From positions 186,001 to 250,000 of the forward strand of contig JADKCA010000005.1 of the NCBI GenBank assembly GCA_016714795.1: a DNA stretch of 64,000 nt, read 5' to 3'. A program made the position numbers and the translations under genes. Shown piece after piece: positions 28,089 through 36,108 of this stretch. This stretch comes from Sphingomonadales bacterium (GTDB lineage: Bacteria > Pseudomonadota > Alphaproteobacteria > Sphingomonadales > Sphingomonadaceae). The notes under the pieces were generated by a model that saw only the letters and a list, made by a program, of their open reading frames with translations, was not told the origin of the DNA and searched no databases. The first letter of the stretch is position 1; each line of letters opens with the position of its first letter.

Positions 28089-28651
28089 TCCTCGCATCCG
28101 CCAGCCCGCGTCGGCTGGAGTTGCTGGCCCGGCTTGGCATCGTGCCGGACGCGGTGGACCCCGCCGATTGCGATGAAACCCCGCACAAGGGGGAGCTTCC
28201 CGCCATTTATGCCCGCCGCATCGCTGCCGAAAAGGCTGCGCTGGTTGCGGCGCGTCATCCCGGACAGATTGTTCTGGCCGCCGATACGGTGGTCGCCTGC
28301 GGGCGGCGCATCCTGCCCAAGGCGGAAAGTGCGGATCAGGCGCGTGCCTGCCTGACATTGCTGTCCGGGCGGCGGCATCGCGTCCTCTCTGCCGTCACCG
28401 TGGTGGATGTGGGTGGCATGGCGCGGCATCGCCTTTCAATCAGCGTGCTCACTTTCAAGCGGCTCGGCGCGGCAGAGCTGAACGCTTATGTGGCGGGCGG
28501 CGAATGGGAAGGAAAGGCAGGCGGCTATGCCATTCAGGGGCACGCCGAATCATTCGTGAAGCATCTCTCCGGCTCGCATTCCGGGGTGATGGGCCTGCCG
28601 CTGTTCGAAACCCGCGCGCTGCTCGACGCGGCGGGGGCCGCCCATGGCTGA
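28085..28651 (+). CDS. maf: Maf/YhdE-like nucleotide pyrophosphatase
   Basis: Hydrolyses non-canonical or modified nucleoside triphosphates. The 188 residues have the family's start LASASPRRLELLARLGI (the SxSPRR motif), AADTVVACGRRILPKA and GEWEGKAGGYAIQGHAESF followed by GSHSGVMGLPLFET. It is coupled to infA upstream and overlaps yacG downstream by 8 bases. It could also be named a septum formation inhibitor homologue. Confidence 0.92.
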   Translation: MILASASPRRLELLARLGIVPDAVDPADCDETPHKGELPAIYARRIAAEKAALVAARHPGQIVLAADTVVACGRRILPKAESADQARACLTLLSGRRHRVLSAVTVVDVGGMARHRLSISVLTFKRLGAAELNAYVAGGEWEGKAGGYAIQGHAESFVKHLSGSHSGVMGLPLFETRALLDAAGAAHG

Positions 28652-28823
28652 TCCGCGCTGCCCGCTGTGCGGCAAGCCCACCCGGCCCGAACACAAACCC
28701 TTCTGTTCGCGCGGCTGCCGGAATCGCGACATGATCAACTGGCTGGATGGTGCCTATGCCGTGCCGGAACTGCCCGATGACGAAGATAGCGGAACAGGGC
28801 TGGACAGCACCCCCGAAGCCTGA
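28644..28823 (+). CDS. yacG: DNA gyrase inhibitor YacG (zinc ribbon protein)
   Basis: A short 59-residue gene, below the usual length cut-off. It encodes MADPRCPLCGKPT at the start and FCSRGCRNRDMINWLDGAYA next, giving a C-x2-C-x15-C-x3-C zinc site, followed by an acidic tail. The E. coli homologue binds GyrB and inhibits gyrase. It starts inside the maf stop region and precedes tRNA-Phe, the standard alphaproteobacterial order. Confidence 0.93.
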   Translation: MADPRCPLCGKPTRPEHKPFCSRGCRNRDMINWLDGAYAVPELPDDEDSGTGLDSTPEA

Positions 28824-28870
28824 CTATAGGCGCGGCTCCGAAACGCGCGGCTGATTCATCCGCGCTTTGG

Positions 28871-28946
28871 GCCTCGGTAGCTCAGTTGGTAGAGCAGCGG
28901 ATTGAAAATCCGCGTGTCGGTGGTTCGAATCCGCCCCGAGGCACCA
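28871..28946 (+). tRNA. tRNA-Phe (anticodon GAA)
   Basis: A 76-nt cloverleaf with encoded CCA: acceptor GCCTCGG pairs with CCGAGGC, the D arm is GCTC..GAGC, the anticodon stem GCGGA/TCCGC holds anticodon GAA at 28904-28906, and the T arm has TTCGAAT. Confidence 0.98.
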
Positions 28947-28972
28947 CTTCTCCCATGCTCATAGCGCGCAGG

Positions 28973-30278
28973 TCAGGCGGTTTCGTCTTCGGCCTCGCTG
29001 ATGCGCAGGCGGTCTATCTTGCGGCCGTCGACTTCAAGAATTTCGAAGCGATAGCCCTGCAGCACGAACCACTCCCCTGCTTCGGGCAGGTGGCGCAGCT
29101 GGTCGAGCGCGAGACCGGCGACGGTGGCATAATCGCGTTCCTCCGGCAGGGTCAGGCCCAGCCGTTCGGCCAGTTGATCGGCCGTGGCCCAGCCTGCGAC
29201 GAGCCATGCGCCTTCGCCATCTTCCTGAAGTGCGGCACCATCCTCCTCGTCGCGATCAGACGCGAAATCCCCGGCAATGGCAGAGAGCAGATCGGTGGGG
29301 GTCACAATGCCTTCAAAATGGCCATATTCGTCGATCACCAGCGCAATCGGCACGTCTGACGCGCGGAACGTGGCGAGCGCGTCCATCGCGTCCACCACAT
29401 CATGAATCAGCGGCAGCTTGCGCAGCAGCACATGCAGATCGAGCGGTTCGCGGCGCAACAGCGCGGTCATCACGTCACGCGCCTGCACCACGCCGATAAT
29501 GTCATCAATCGAGCCATTGGCGACAAGCAGGCGGCTGTGCGCCGAATCGCGCAGCAGGGCGCACTTCGGTGGATTTGGCGTTGACGTCGATCCAGTCGAT
29601 CTCGGTGCGCGGGGTCATCACTTCGCGCACCGGGCGGTCGGCCAGCCGGACCACGCTGGAGATGATCTGGCGTTCACCTTCGGCAATGGTGCCGGATTTG
29701 CTCGCTTCCGCCACCAGCAGGTGCAGTTCCTCCACCGTCATCCGGCTTTCGGATTCGCGACTGAGGCCCAGCAGGCTGAAAATGGCCGCACTGGTCCGGT
29801 CCAGCAGCCAGACGAGCGGTGCTGTGGCAAAAGCGATCACCTTCATGGGCGGGGCCATGATTGCAGCGATGGATTCCGGAGAGCGCAGCGCGAACTGTTT
29901 GGGCACCAGCTCGCCGATGATCAGCGAGAGGAAGGTGGTGATGCCGATGACGATGGCAAAGCCGGTTTCATCCGCCCAGTCAGGGCGCATTCCCAGCGCG
30001 GCCAGTCGCTCTGCCATCGGCCCGCCCAGACTTGCGCCGGAAAAGGCACCGGCGATGATGCCGATCAGCGTGATGCCCACCTGCACGGCAGAAAGGAAGC
30101 GACCGGGGTCTGCCGCCAATGTTTGTGCGACAGCCGCACCTTTGCTGCCCTTCCTGACCATCGCTTCCAGCCGCGGCTTGCGCGCGGACACAATGGCCAG
30201 TTCAGACATGGCAAACAGGCCGTTGAGCGCGATCAGGGCAAGGATGATCGCAACATCGCCCCACGGGATCGGTGTCAT
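28973..30278 (-). pseudogene. CNNM/CorC-type (hemolysin family) membrane protein with CBS domains, frameshifted
   Basis: The N-terminal part (30278-29563) has a DUF21/CNNM transmembrane domain: MSELAIVSARKPRLEA, VQVGITLIGIIAGA, ITTFLSLIIGELVPKQFALR. The second part (to 28973) has the CBS pair (FEGIVTPTDLLSAI) and the CorC/HlyC C-terminal domain (DYATVAGLALDQLRHLPEAGE). The frame breaks around 29557-29563, at a GGGCGC run: codons read STEVR, then continue in another frame as LLRDSAHSRLLVANGS. One inserted base or two deleted bases explain it. The family transports magnesium/other ions or stabilises membranes. As sequenced, two non-overlapping fragments are encoded; a sequencing error is equally possible. 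Confidence 0.88.
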
Positions 30279-30304
30279 GGCATTGATCTGGACGGTTGCA
30301 AGGC

Positions 30305-30904
30305 TCAGTTCTGTTTGCCCTGCACCATGCCGAGGATTTCATCGAGCGGATTGCCGTCTCCATCCTTGTCCAGCATTGATGCAAGGCCGCCAAGATTGCC
30401 GAGGATGCCGCCGCCGGAGGCCGGGGCCGCCTGTGCAGCTGCACCGCCGCCGAGCAGAGAGCCCAGCACCGAACCGGCAATCCCGCCCAGGGCGCCGCCG
30501 CCGACTTTCTTGGCCACCTGTTGCGCCACAAGGCCCGCGATGATCGGCAGCATCGCCTTCAGGATCGAATCGCTGAGGCCGGTCTGCTGCGAAGCATGGC
30601 TGGCAACCTGACGGCTGACATCCTTGGAGCCGAAAATCTGACCGAGGATCGAATTGCCGCCATCCACATCTTCGTGCGGGGCCGTGATCTGGCCGGCAAT
30701 ATTGGCCAGATCGCCCAGACCGCCTGCGGCCTCCGTCTTCTGAATGCCGCCCAGAATGGCAGGGAGCAGCGCGCCGACAGCGGCATTGGCCTGATCAGGA
30801 GAAAGACCGAACTGGTTGGCAAGGCCGCCCACGTCAATCTGCGGCTGCGCATCCTGTGCGCCGCCACCGAGTGCATTCTGCAACAGGCTTCCAAGAATAT
30901 CCAC
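30305..30904 (-). CDS. DUF937 (YidB-like) protein
   Basis: A 199-residue glycine/alanine-rich protein with repeated short helical blocks typical of DUF937: LGGGAQD, NQFGLSPDQANAAVGALLPAILGGIQK, and IIAGLVAQQVAKKVGGGALG. The end (LDKDGDGNPLDEILGM) contains an EF-hand-like DxDGDGNPLDE loop, which might bind calcium. A GTG start at 30904 is chosen since the RBS GAGGAG overlaps the longer alternative. Its function is unknown. Confidence 0.8.
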   Translation of the reverse strand: MDILGSLLQNALGGGAQDAQPQIDVGGLANQFGLSPDQANAAVGALLPAILGGIQKTEAAGGLGDLANIAGQITAPHEDVDGGNSILGQIFGSKDVSRQVASHASQQTGLSDSILKAMLPIIAGLVAQQVAKKVGGGALGGIAGSVLGSLLGGGAAAQAAPASGGGILGNLGGLASMLDKDGDGNPLDEILGMVQGKQN

Positions 30905-31037
30905 GCGATTACTCCTCAAAAATTCCGAACTGGAGGATGCAATCTAGCCGACATGTTTGACAATTAACAGTCAGCGCGGGAGGAATCCCCCGGTCGGGCC
31001 GATTCGCCCGGCGCGTAACAACATCAAGGAGTTTCCC

Positions 31038-31424
31038 ATGAGCATTTTCGGCAAGATCAAGGACGCCATTTTCGGCAAGGCGGAAGCCGCCCCGGCGCCC
31101 GCCGCGCCTGCCGCTGCTCCCGAAGCCGCCCCGGCGGCCGCTTCCGGCCCGACGCCGATTTCCGAAGTCAATGTCGAGAAGATCCTCGACCGCGCATTGG
31201 AGATCAAGGGCGGGCAGGATCTCAACTGGCGCACCTCGATTGTCGATCTGATGAAGCTGCTCGACATTGATTCGAGCCTCGGTGCCCGCAAGGAACTGGC
31301 CGCCGAACTGGGCTTCACCGGTGACACCAATGACAGCGCGTCGATGAACATCTGGCTGCACAAGCAGGTGATGGGCCAGCTGGCCGCCAATGGCGGTTAT
31401 GTGCCCGCAGAGCTGAAAGACTAA
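31038..31424 (+). CDS. DUF3597 protein
   Basis: A 128-residue small protein. After an N-terminal MSIFGKIKDAIFGK helix and an Ala/Pro-rich linker (about residues 15-38), a folded domain follows with LEIKGGQDLNWRTSIVDLMKLLDIDSSLGARKELAAELG, characteristic of DUF3597, ending GYVPAELKD. Function unknown. AAGGAG lies 8 bases before the start. A palindromic repeat immediately follows the stop codon. Confidence 0.85.
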   Translation: MSIFGKIKDAIFGKAEAAPAPAAPAAAPEAAPAAASGPTPISEVNVEKILDRALEIKGGQDLNWRTSIVDLMKLLDIDSSLGARKELAAELGFTGDTNDSASMNIWLHKQVMGQLAANGGYVPAELKD

Positions 31425-31435
31425 CCACCATGTTT

Positions 31436-31465
31436 CCGTCATTCCCGCGCAGGCGGGGGTGACGG
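31436..31465. repeat. CCGTCATTCCCGC-type palindromic repeat
   Basis: A hairpin of 13-base arms (11 of 13 Watson-Crick, two G-T) around GCAG, between the DUF3597 gene and the convergent MBL-fold gene. It may act as a bidirectional terminator. It is the widespread REP-like type CGTCATTCCCGC. Confidence 0.8.
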
Positions 31466-31480
31466 AGAAGGGGTGGGGCG

Positions 31481-32644
31481 TTATTTCAGCCCGGTCACCG
31501 CAGGCGCTTGCAGGCAGGCAGCAGGCGGGGCGGGGCGAACCTCTGGCGTCCCTACCGGCGGCACGCTGAAACTCTCGCCCAGCCCGCGCGCTGCGAACCG
31601 CGACGGATCGCCATAGCCGCCGCATTTCATCACCTCTGCCAGCATTTGGGGCGGCGTCTCGCGCGCTTCGTTGGACAGCTGGAATGTGCCCCAGTGGATT
31701 GGCACAGCCCATGCGGCTTTGAGGCCTGCAAACACCCGCTCAGCCTCTATCGGACCAATATGGCTGCCAATGCCCATGCCGCCGGGAACGAAGCGAAACG
31801 CGCCAATCGGGATGATCGCCAGACGCACCGGGCCAAGCGCCGCCGCCTCTGCAGGCCATTGCCCGTCACCATAGCCGGTATCGCCCGCAAAGAAGATGTT
31901 GCCGCCCGGCGTTGTCACCACGAAGGAAGACCAGAGCGCCCGGCGCGCATCCGATCCCCAGCGTGAGCCCCAGTGATGGTTGCGGGTCACGATGACGTCC
32001 ACGCCAGGCTTGAGCGTGCCGCGCTCGCCCCAATCGAGCGCTGTGGCTTCTGCGCCGCCGTTGCGGATCACCACATCATTGCCGAGGCTGGTGATGATCT
32101 TCGGCTTGTCGCGCAGCCACAGCCGCTTGAGCACATCCTGATCGAGATGATCATAATGATTATGGCTGACGAGCACGGCGTCGATCTTGGGCAGATCGTC
32201 AAAGGCCACGCCGGGCTGCGCCACACGCTGCGGCCCGATGCCGAAGGGGCCGGCGCGTTCGGCGTAAATCGGGTCTGTCAGAATGTTGAGGCCCTGCGTC
32301 TGGATGAGCACGGTGGCATGGCCGATCCAGGTGGCGACCATGGCATCGCCTTCCACACGCGCGGCAGGTTTGGTCTGGGTGACGGGTACCGAATCGGGCC
32401 AGACCGCGCGGCCATCCTGCCCGGTGATCCAGCGCCACAGGAAATTGCCCCGGCTGCGCCCGGTTGGCGCGCGCAAAATGTCATCGCCATCGGGGTTGAA
32501 GAAGTGGCTGCCATCAAAATGATCGCTGGTTTCGCCCTGATAATAGATGCGGTCCAGAAAGGGCGGAACCAAGGTGATCGCAAGGCACAATGTGATGACA
32601 AGGGCGGCGATGCCCTTTGCGATCCAGCGCAACCCCTTTGCCAT
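31481..32644 (-). CDS. MBL-fold metallohydrolase, NAPE-PLD/UlaG-like
   Basis: A 387-residue protein with an N-terminal membrane helix (about 10-30), so it is probably anchored at the periplasmic side, and a metallo-beta-lactamase domain. Metal ligands are visible in TWIGHATVLIQ, SHNHYDHLD, TRNHHWGSR and FFAGDTGYG, and IHWGTF at the end. The arrangement resembles NAPE-phospholipase-D-like hydrolases. The substrate is not known. The start at 32644 is placed after GAGGAG. Confidence 0.85.
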   Translation of the reverse strand: MAKGLRWIAKGIAALVITLCLAITLVPPFLDRIYYQGETSDHFDGSHFFNPDGDDILRAPTGRSRGNFLWRWITGQDGRAVWPDSVPVTQTKPAARVEGDAMVATWIGHATVLIQTQGLNILTDPIYAERAGPFGIGPQRVAQPGVAFDDLPKIDAVLVSHNHYDHLDQDVLKRLWLRDKPKIITSLGNDVVIRNGGAEATALDWGERGTLKPGVDVIVTRNHHWGSRWGSDARRALWSSFVVTTPGGNIFFAGDTGYGDGQWPAEAAALGPVRLAIIPIGAFRFVPGGMGIGSHIGPIEAERVFAGLKAAWAVPIHWGTFQLSNEARETPPQMLAEVMKCGGYGDPSRFAARGLGESFSVPPVGTPEVRPAPPAACLQAPAVTGLK

Positions 32645-32802
32645 AACACTCCTCAAGCTTTATCGTTGAAGGGTGGAGATAGGGTGCGGTGCCGCCAGTG
32701 CCAAGGGATAGCGCAAGAATGGCATCAACGCGCTGCACTTTCTTAGGAATTTGATGCTAGACAATGGCTTCCCAATCGAATGCCCGAACCGAAAGTGTCG
32801 CG

Positions 32803-33168
32803 ATGATCCGTATCCTGCTGGCCGAAGACGATGAAGCGATGCGCCTGTATCTGGATCGCGCGCTGGTCCGGTCTGGCTATGAAGTTGTGTCGGTCGATAA
32901 TGGCCGGGCTGCGCTCGACCTGTTCGAAGCGGGCGAATTGTTCGATCTTCTGCTCACCGACATCGTGATGCCGGAACTGGATGGAATCCATCTCGCGCAA
33001 CAGGTCGCCAATATCGCGCCGGGCACACGGGTGATGTTCATCACCGGCTTTTCAGCTGTCACGCTGCGGGCCGGGCAGGAGATGCCCAATGCGCGCGTAC
33101 TCTCCAAGCCGTTCCACTTGCGCGACCTTGTGCTGGAGGTGGATCGCGTCTTTTCCGAAGCGGCCTGA
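32803..33168 (+). CDS. cpdR: CpdR-type response regulator
   Basis: A stand-alone receiver domain of 121 residues. In Caulobacter CpdR links cell-cycle phosphorelay to ClpXP proteolysis. The sequence MIRILLAEDDEAMRLYLDRA, the phosphoacceptor Asp53 in LLLTDIVMP, Thr81 in FITGF and Lys102 in LSKPFHLRDLV match the CpdR pattern closely. An in-frame start at 32764 adds 13 residues; neither start has a strong RBS. It is followed by tRNA-Val. Confidence 0.87.
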   Translation: MIRILLAEDDEAMRLYLDRALVRSGYEVVSVDNGRAALDLFEAGELFDLLLTDIVMPELDGIHLAQQVANIAPGTRVMFITGFSAVTLRAGQEMPNARVLSKPFHLRDLVLEVDRVFSEAA

Positions 33169-33230
33169 ATTTAGCGCAACCGAAAGGCTTGCGCAGGGCA
33201 AAGAGGGGCGCTAGAGGCCCCGTCCAGAGT

Positions 33231-33305
33231 GGGCGTGTAGCTCAGTGGTAGAGCACTGTGTTGACATCGCAGGGGTCGCAAGTTCAATCCTTGCCACGCC
33301 CACCA
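33231..33305 (+). tRNA. tRNA-Val (anticodon GAC)
   Basis: A 75-nt cloverleaf with encoded CCA. Acceptor GGGCGTG pairs with CACGCCC, the anticodon stem CTGTG/CGCAG carries GAC at 33263-33265, and the T loop is TTCAATC. Confidence 0.97.
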
Positions 33306-33339
33306 TTTTCCCTTCCGGAAAATCAAAGCCGCCAAAGGC

Positions 33340-34221
33340 TCAGCTGTGCTCCTGCGCTTCGGCAATAGGCGCGCCGGTCTTGCGCACCGCCACGATCAGC
33401 ACCCCCAGCAGAGCCAGTGCGGAGCCGATGATCAGTCTTTGATCCAACTGATCGCCGGTAAAGGCGATCCCGAACGCGATGGTGGACAGCGGCGTGATCA
33501 GCGTCAGCGGGGCGAGCAGATTGGCTTCATAGCGTTTGATCAGTCCGTAATAAGCGGTGTGCGCAAAAACCGAAACGACCAGCGCGGAAAACAGAACAGC
33601 GGCCACGAACGGCCAGCCTGCGGCCAGAGAGGCCTGCCACTGGCCCTGTTCCACAAAGGCCGAGGCGATGGAGAGTGGCACGAACGCCGTCAGCCCCACC
33701 CAAGCCTGAAAGCGCAAGGGCGCGATTTCATCCATCTGTTTCATCATGACCGCGCCCAGCGAGCCCGAAAAGGCGGCGCCGAGCACGAAGATCAGCCCGG
33801 TCGACAGCACCACGCCGGGCCGCCACACCACGATCAGCACGCCCAGCAAAGTCAGCGCGATGCCCAATGCGCGCCGCCAGTGGATGCGTTCACCCAGCAT
33901 GATGATGGAGAGAAGCGTGGTAATCGGCACGCCCGCCTGCACCACCACCGCCACCGATGAAGGGGAGGCGGTTTGCAGGCCGATGAAGAGCAAAGCGAAA
34001 TTGCCCGCACCCATCAGCAGCCCCAGCAGCAGGATGCGCCACAACGGACGCGGCACGGGCCGCAGCCAAGGCAAAGTGACGGCCAGCACCAACGCAAACC
34101 GGACAGCGGCGAAATAGAGCGGGGGGATCGCCCAATCCCCCACCACAAGCTTGCTCAGCACATTGCTGAGGCCCCAGATCAGGCAGATGGCCACCAGAAG
34201 GGCGAAGTCACGAAGCGTCAT
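33340..34221 (-). CDS. DMT-family (EamA) transporter
   Basis: A 293-residue inner-membrane protein with about ten transmembrane helices in two EamA repeats. The repeats are recognisable from LVAICLIWGLSNVLSKLVVGDW at the N-terminus, ALGIALTLLGVLIVVWRPG at the end of the first half and LIIGSALALLGVLIVAVRKTG at the end of the second. Such proteins export metabolites or amino acids; the substrate is unknown. Confidence 0.9.
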   Translation of the reverse strand: MTLRDFALLVAICLIWGLSNVLSKLVVGDWAIPPLYFAAVRFALVLAVTLPWLRPVPRPLWRILLLGLLMGAGNFALLFIGLQTASPSSVAVVVQAGVPITTLLSIIMLGERIHWRRALGIALTLLGVLIVVWRPGVVLSTGLIFVLGAAFSGSLGAVMMKQMDEIAPLRFQAWVGLTAFVPLSIASAFVEQGQWQASLAAGWPFVAAVLFSALVVSVFAHTAYYGLIKRYEANLLAPLTLITPLSTIAFGIAFTGDQLDQRLIIGSALALLGVLIVAVRKTGAPIAEAQEHS

Positions 34222-34278
34222 GCCTGCCCCTTTGGGTCAACCGCAGCACCTTGGCCAGCGCAAAGCGCGTGGGCCTGC

Positions 34279-35985
34279 TCAGCCCGCGTCCGCAGGTCTC
34301 AAAGTGTCACGCAGTTCGCGCTTCAGGAATTTGCCGCTGGCATTGCGCGGCAGCGCTTCACTCATGAACCAGATGTAGCGGGGTATCTTGTGCTTTGCGA
34401 TGTGCGTGGCGCAATCGGCGCGCAGCGCATCCGCGCTCAGGCTTTCCCCCGGCTTGAGAACAACGGCCACGCCTACTTCCTCGCCCAGCCGGTCATCGGC
34501 CACGCCGAATACGCAGCATTCGGCAATGGCGGCGTGGCGGTAGATTGCGGCTTCCACTTCGGCGCAATAGACATTTTCGCCGCCGCGCAGCACCATGTCC
34601 TTCTTGCGGTCGACAATGAAGATGAAGCCGTGCTCGTCAATCCGGGCGATGTCGCCGGTGTGCAGCCAGCCATCGGTGATGGACGAGGCCGTGGCATCCG
34701 GGCGGTTGATATAACCCTTGATGACAGCAGCCCCCTTCACCCACAATTCGCCCACCTGTCCCGGCGGCACGGTGTTGCCATCATCGTCCACGCAACGCGC
34801 TTCGTAACACGGCATGGACGGGCCGGCGGTATCGGGCTTGTCCACAAAGAAATCGCCCGAAACGGACGTGATGATGCCGCAGGTTTCGGTCATGCCATAG
34901 CCGGTGCTGGGGCGTGCCGTGGCCACCTGCTTTTCGATCTTGAGGACCAGATCGGGCGGAACCTGCGCGCCACCACCTGCCAGCGAGGCAAGGGTGGAGG
35001 TGTTGGTCTTTTCGAAATCGGGGTGGGTGATCAGTTCGCGGGCCATCACCGGCACGCCGCTCATGCTCGTCACGCCTTCGCGCGCGATCAGCTTGAGCGC
35101 ATCGCCCGCATCCCAGCGATACATCAGCACCATCGTGCCGCCTGCCGCCGTTGTGGCATAGGCCCCGCAATTGTTGGCGGTGACGTGAAAGAGCGGCGTG
35201 GTGACGAGCAGCACGGGCGGCGGCGGTGCGTCCGGCGGGGCGACGCCTGTCGCCCGCTCGGTCGCCAGAGCGGACGAGGCCGCCGAATAGAGCATGTTGA
35301 ACAGGTTGGAGATGCAGCCCCGGTGCGTCAGCTGCGCGCCCTTGGGGTGGCCGGTCGTGCCGGATGTGTAGAAGATGCAGGCATCCTCATCACCATCAAT
35401 CGTGACATCGGGCATTGCTCCGGGATGCGCGATGACATCGCTCCACGGCGTCACATCCGCGTCATAGCTGTCGAGGCGCACGCCCACCAGTTTCATCTTG
35501 CCCGCCAGTCCGGGCCGGGTGCGGAACCGCTCCAGCCGCTCGGCATCGGTGATCAGCACCTTGGGCTGCGAATCTTCCAGCGCATAGGCCATTTCCTCAG
35601 GCGTCCACCAGGCATTCATGCCAACCGCCGCCACGCCCACGCTCACGCACGCCCAATAAGCGAGCATCCATTCGGGATAGTTGCGCATTGCAATCGCCAC
35701 GCGGTCGCCCTGCTTCACGCCCTGCGCGAACAGCCAGGCGGCAATGGCATTCACCTGCGCGTGCGCCTGAGCATAGGTCAGCCGCTCATCACCATAGATC
35801 AAATAGGCGCGGTCTCCGAAGGCCGCCGTGGATTGCCAGAATTCGCGTACGCTGGGCGGCGCATTCTTGTAAGCGCGCAGCTGCTGCCCGCGCACCGCGA
35901 TCGTTTCAATCTCGAAGGTTCCGCCCGGCCCGGTCAGTTCTTCGCGGGCCTGCTTCAGCTCGGCATAATGCATGGTGATTTTCAT
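34279..35985 (-). CDS. Acyl-CoA synthetase (class I adenylate-forming ligase)
   Basis: Activates a carboxylic acid with ATP and CoA. Core motifs are FYTSGTTGHPKGAQLTH (A3), GYGMTETCG (A5), GWLHTGDIARIDEHGF (A7), DRKKDMVLRGGENVYCAEVE (A8) and PRNASGKFLKREL (A10 catalytic lysine). The start at 35985 (MKITMHY) follows AGGAAGAGG; the long open frame to 36213 lies in the promoter region of the divergent receptor. At 568 residues it fits medium- or long-chain/aryl acid ligases. It lies about 5 kb from the CoA-thioester catabolic operon and could feed it, but that link is a guess. Confidence 0.93.
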   Translation of the reverse strand: MKITMHYAELKQAREELTGPGGTFEIETIAVRGQQLRAYKNAPPSVREFWQSTAAFGDRAYLIYGDERLTYAQAHAQVNAIAAWLFAQGVKQGDRVAIAMRNYPEWMLAYWACVSVGVAAVGMNAWWTPEEMAYALEDSQPKVLITDAERLERFRTRPGLAGKMKLVGVRLDSYDADVTPWSDVIAHPGAMPDVTIDGDEDACIFYTSGTTGHPKGAQLTHRGCISNLFNMLYSAASSALATERATGVAPPDAPPPPVLLVTTPLFHVTANNCGAYATTAAGGTMVLMYRWDAGDALKLIAREGVTSMSGVPVMARELITHPDFEKTNTSTLASLAGGGAQVPPDLVLKIEKQVATARPSTGYGMTETCGIITSVSGDFFVDKPDTAGPSMPCYEARCVDDDGNTVPPGQVGELWVKGAAVIKGYINRPDATASSITDGWLHTGDIARIDEHGFIFIVDRKKDMVLRGGENVYCAEVEAAIYRHAAIAECCVFGVADDRLGEEVGVAVVLKPGESLSADALRADCATHIAKHKIPRYIWFMSEALPRNASGKFLKRELRDTLRPADAG

Positions 35986-36108
35986 CCTCTTCCTGTGGGA
36001 AGACTGATTGCAGACGATCCGGGGCGCGGCAAGCCCCGCTTTGGCAAGTTTTTGGCGGATTGCGCGCCGTTCAGCTTGGGTTAGGGCGGAAGCCGTAAAG
36101 GCGGGGCC

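Noticed and set aside
33973..36084. 703-residue open frame antisense to the acyl-CoA synthetase
   Set aside because: It is the G+C-driven shadow of a gene with all adenylate-forming motifs on the other strand; no recognisable domain or RBS.
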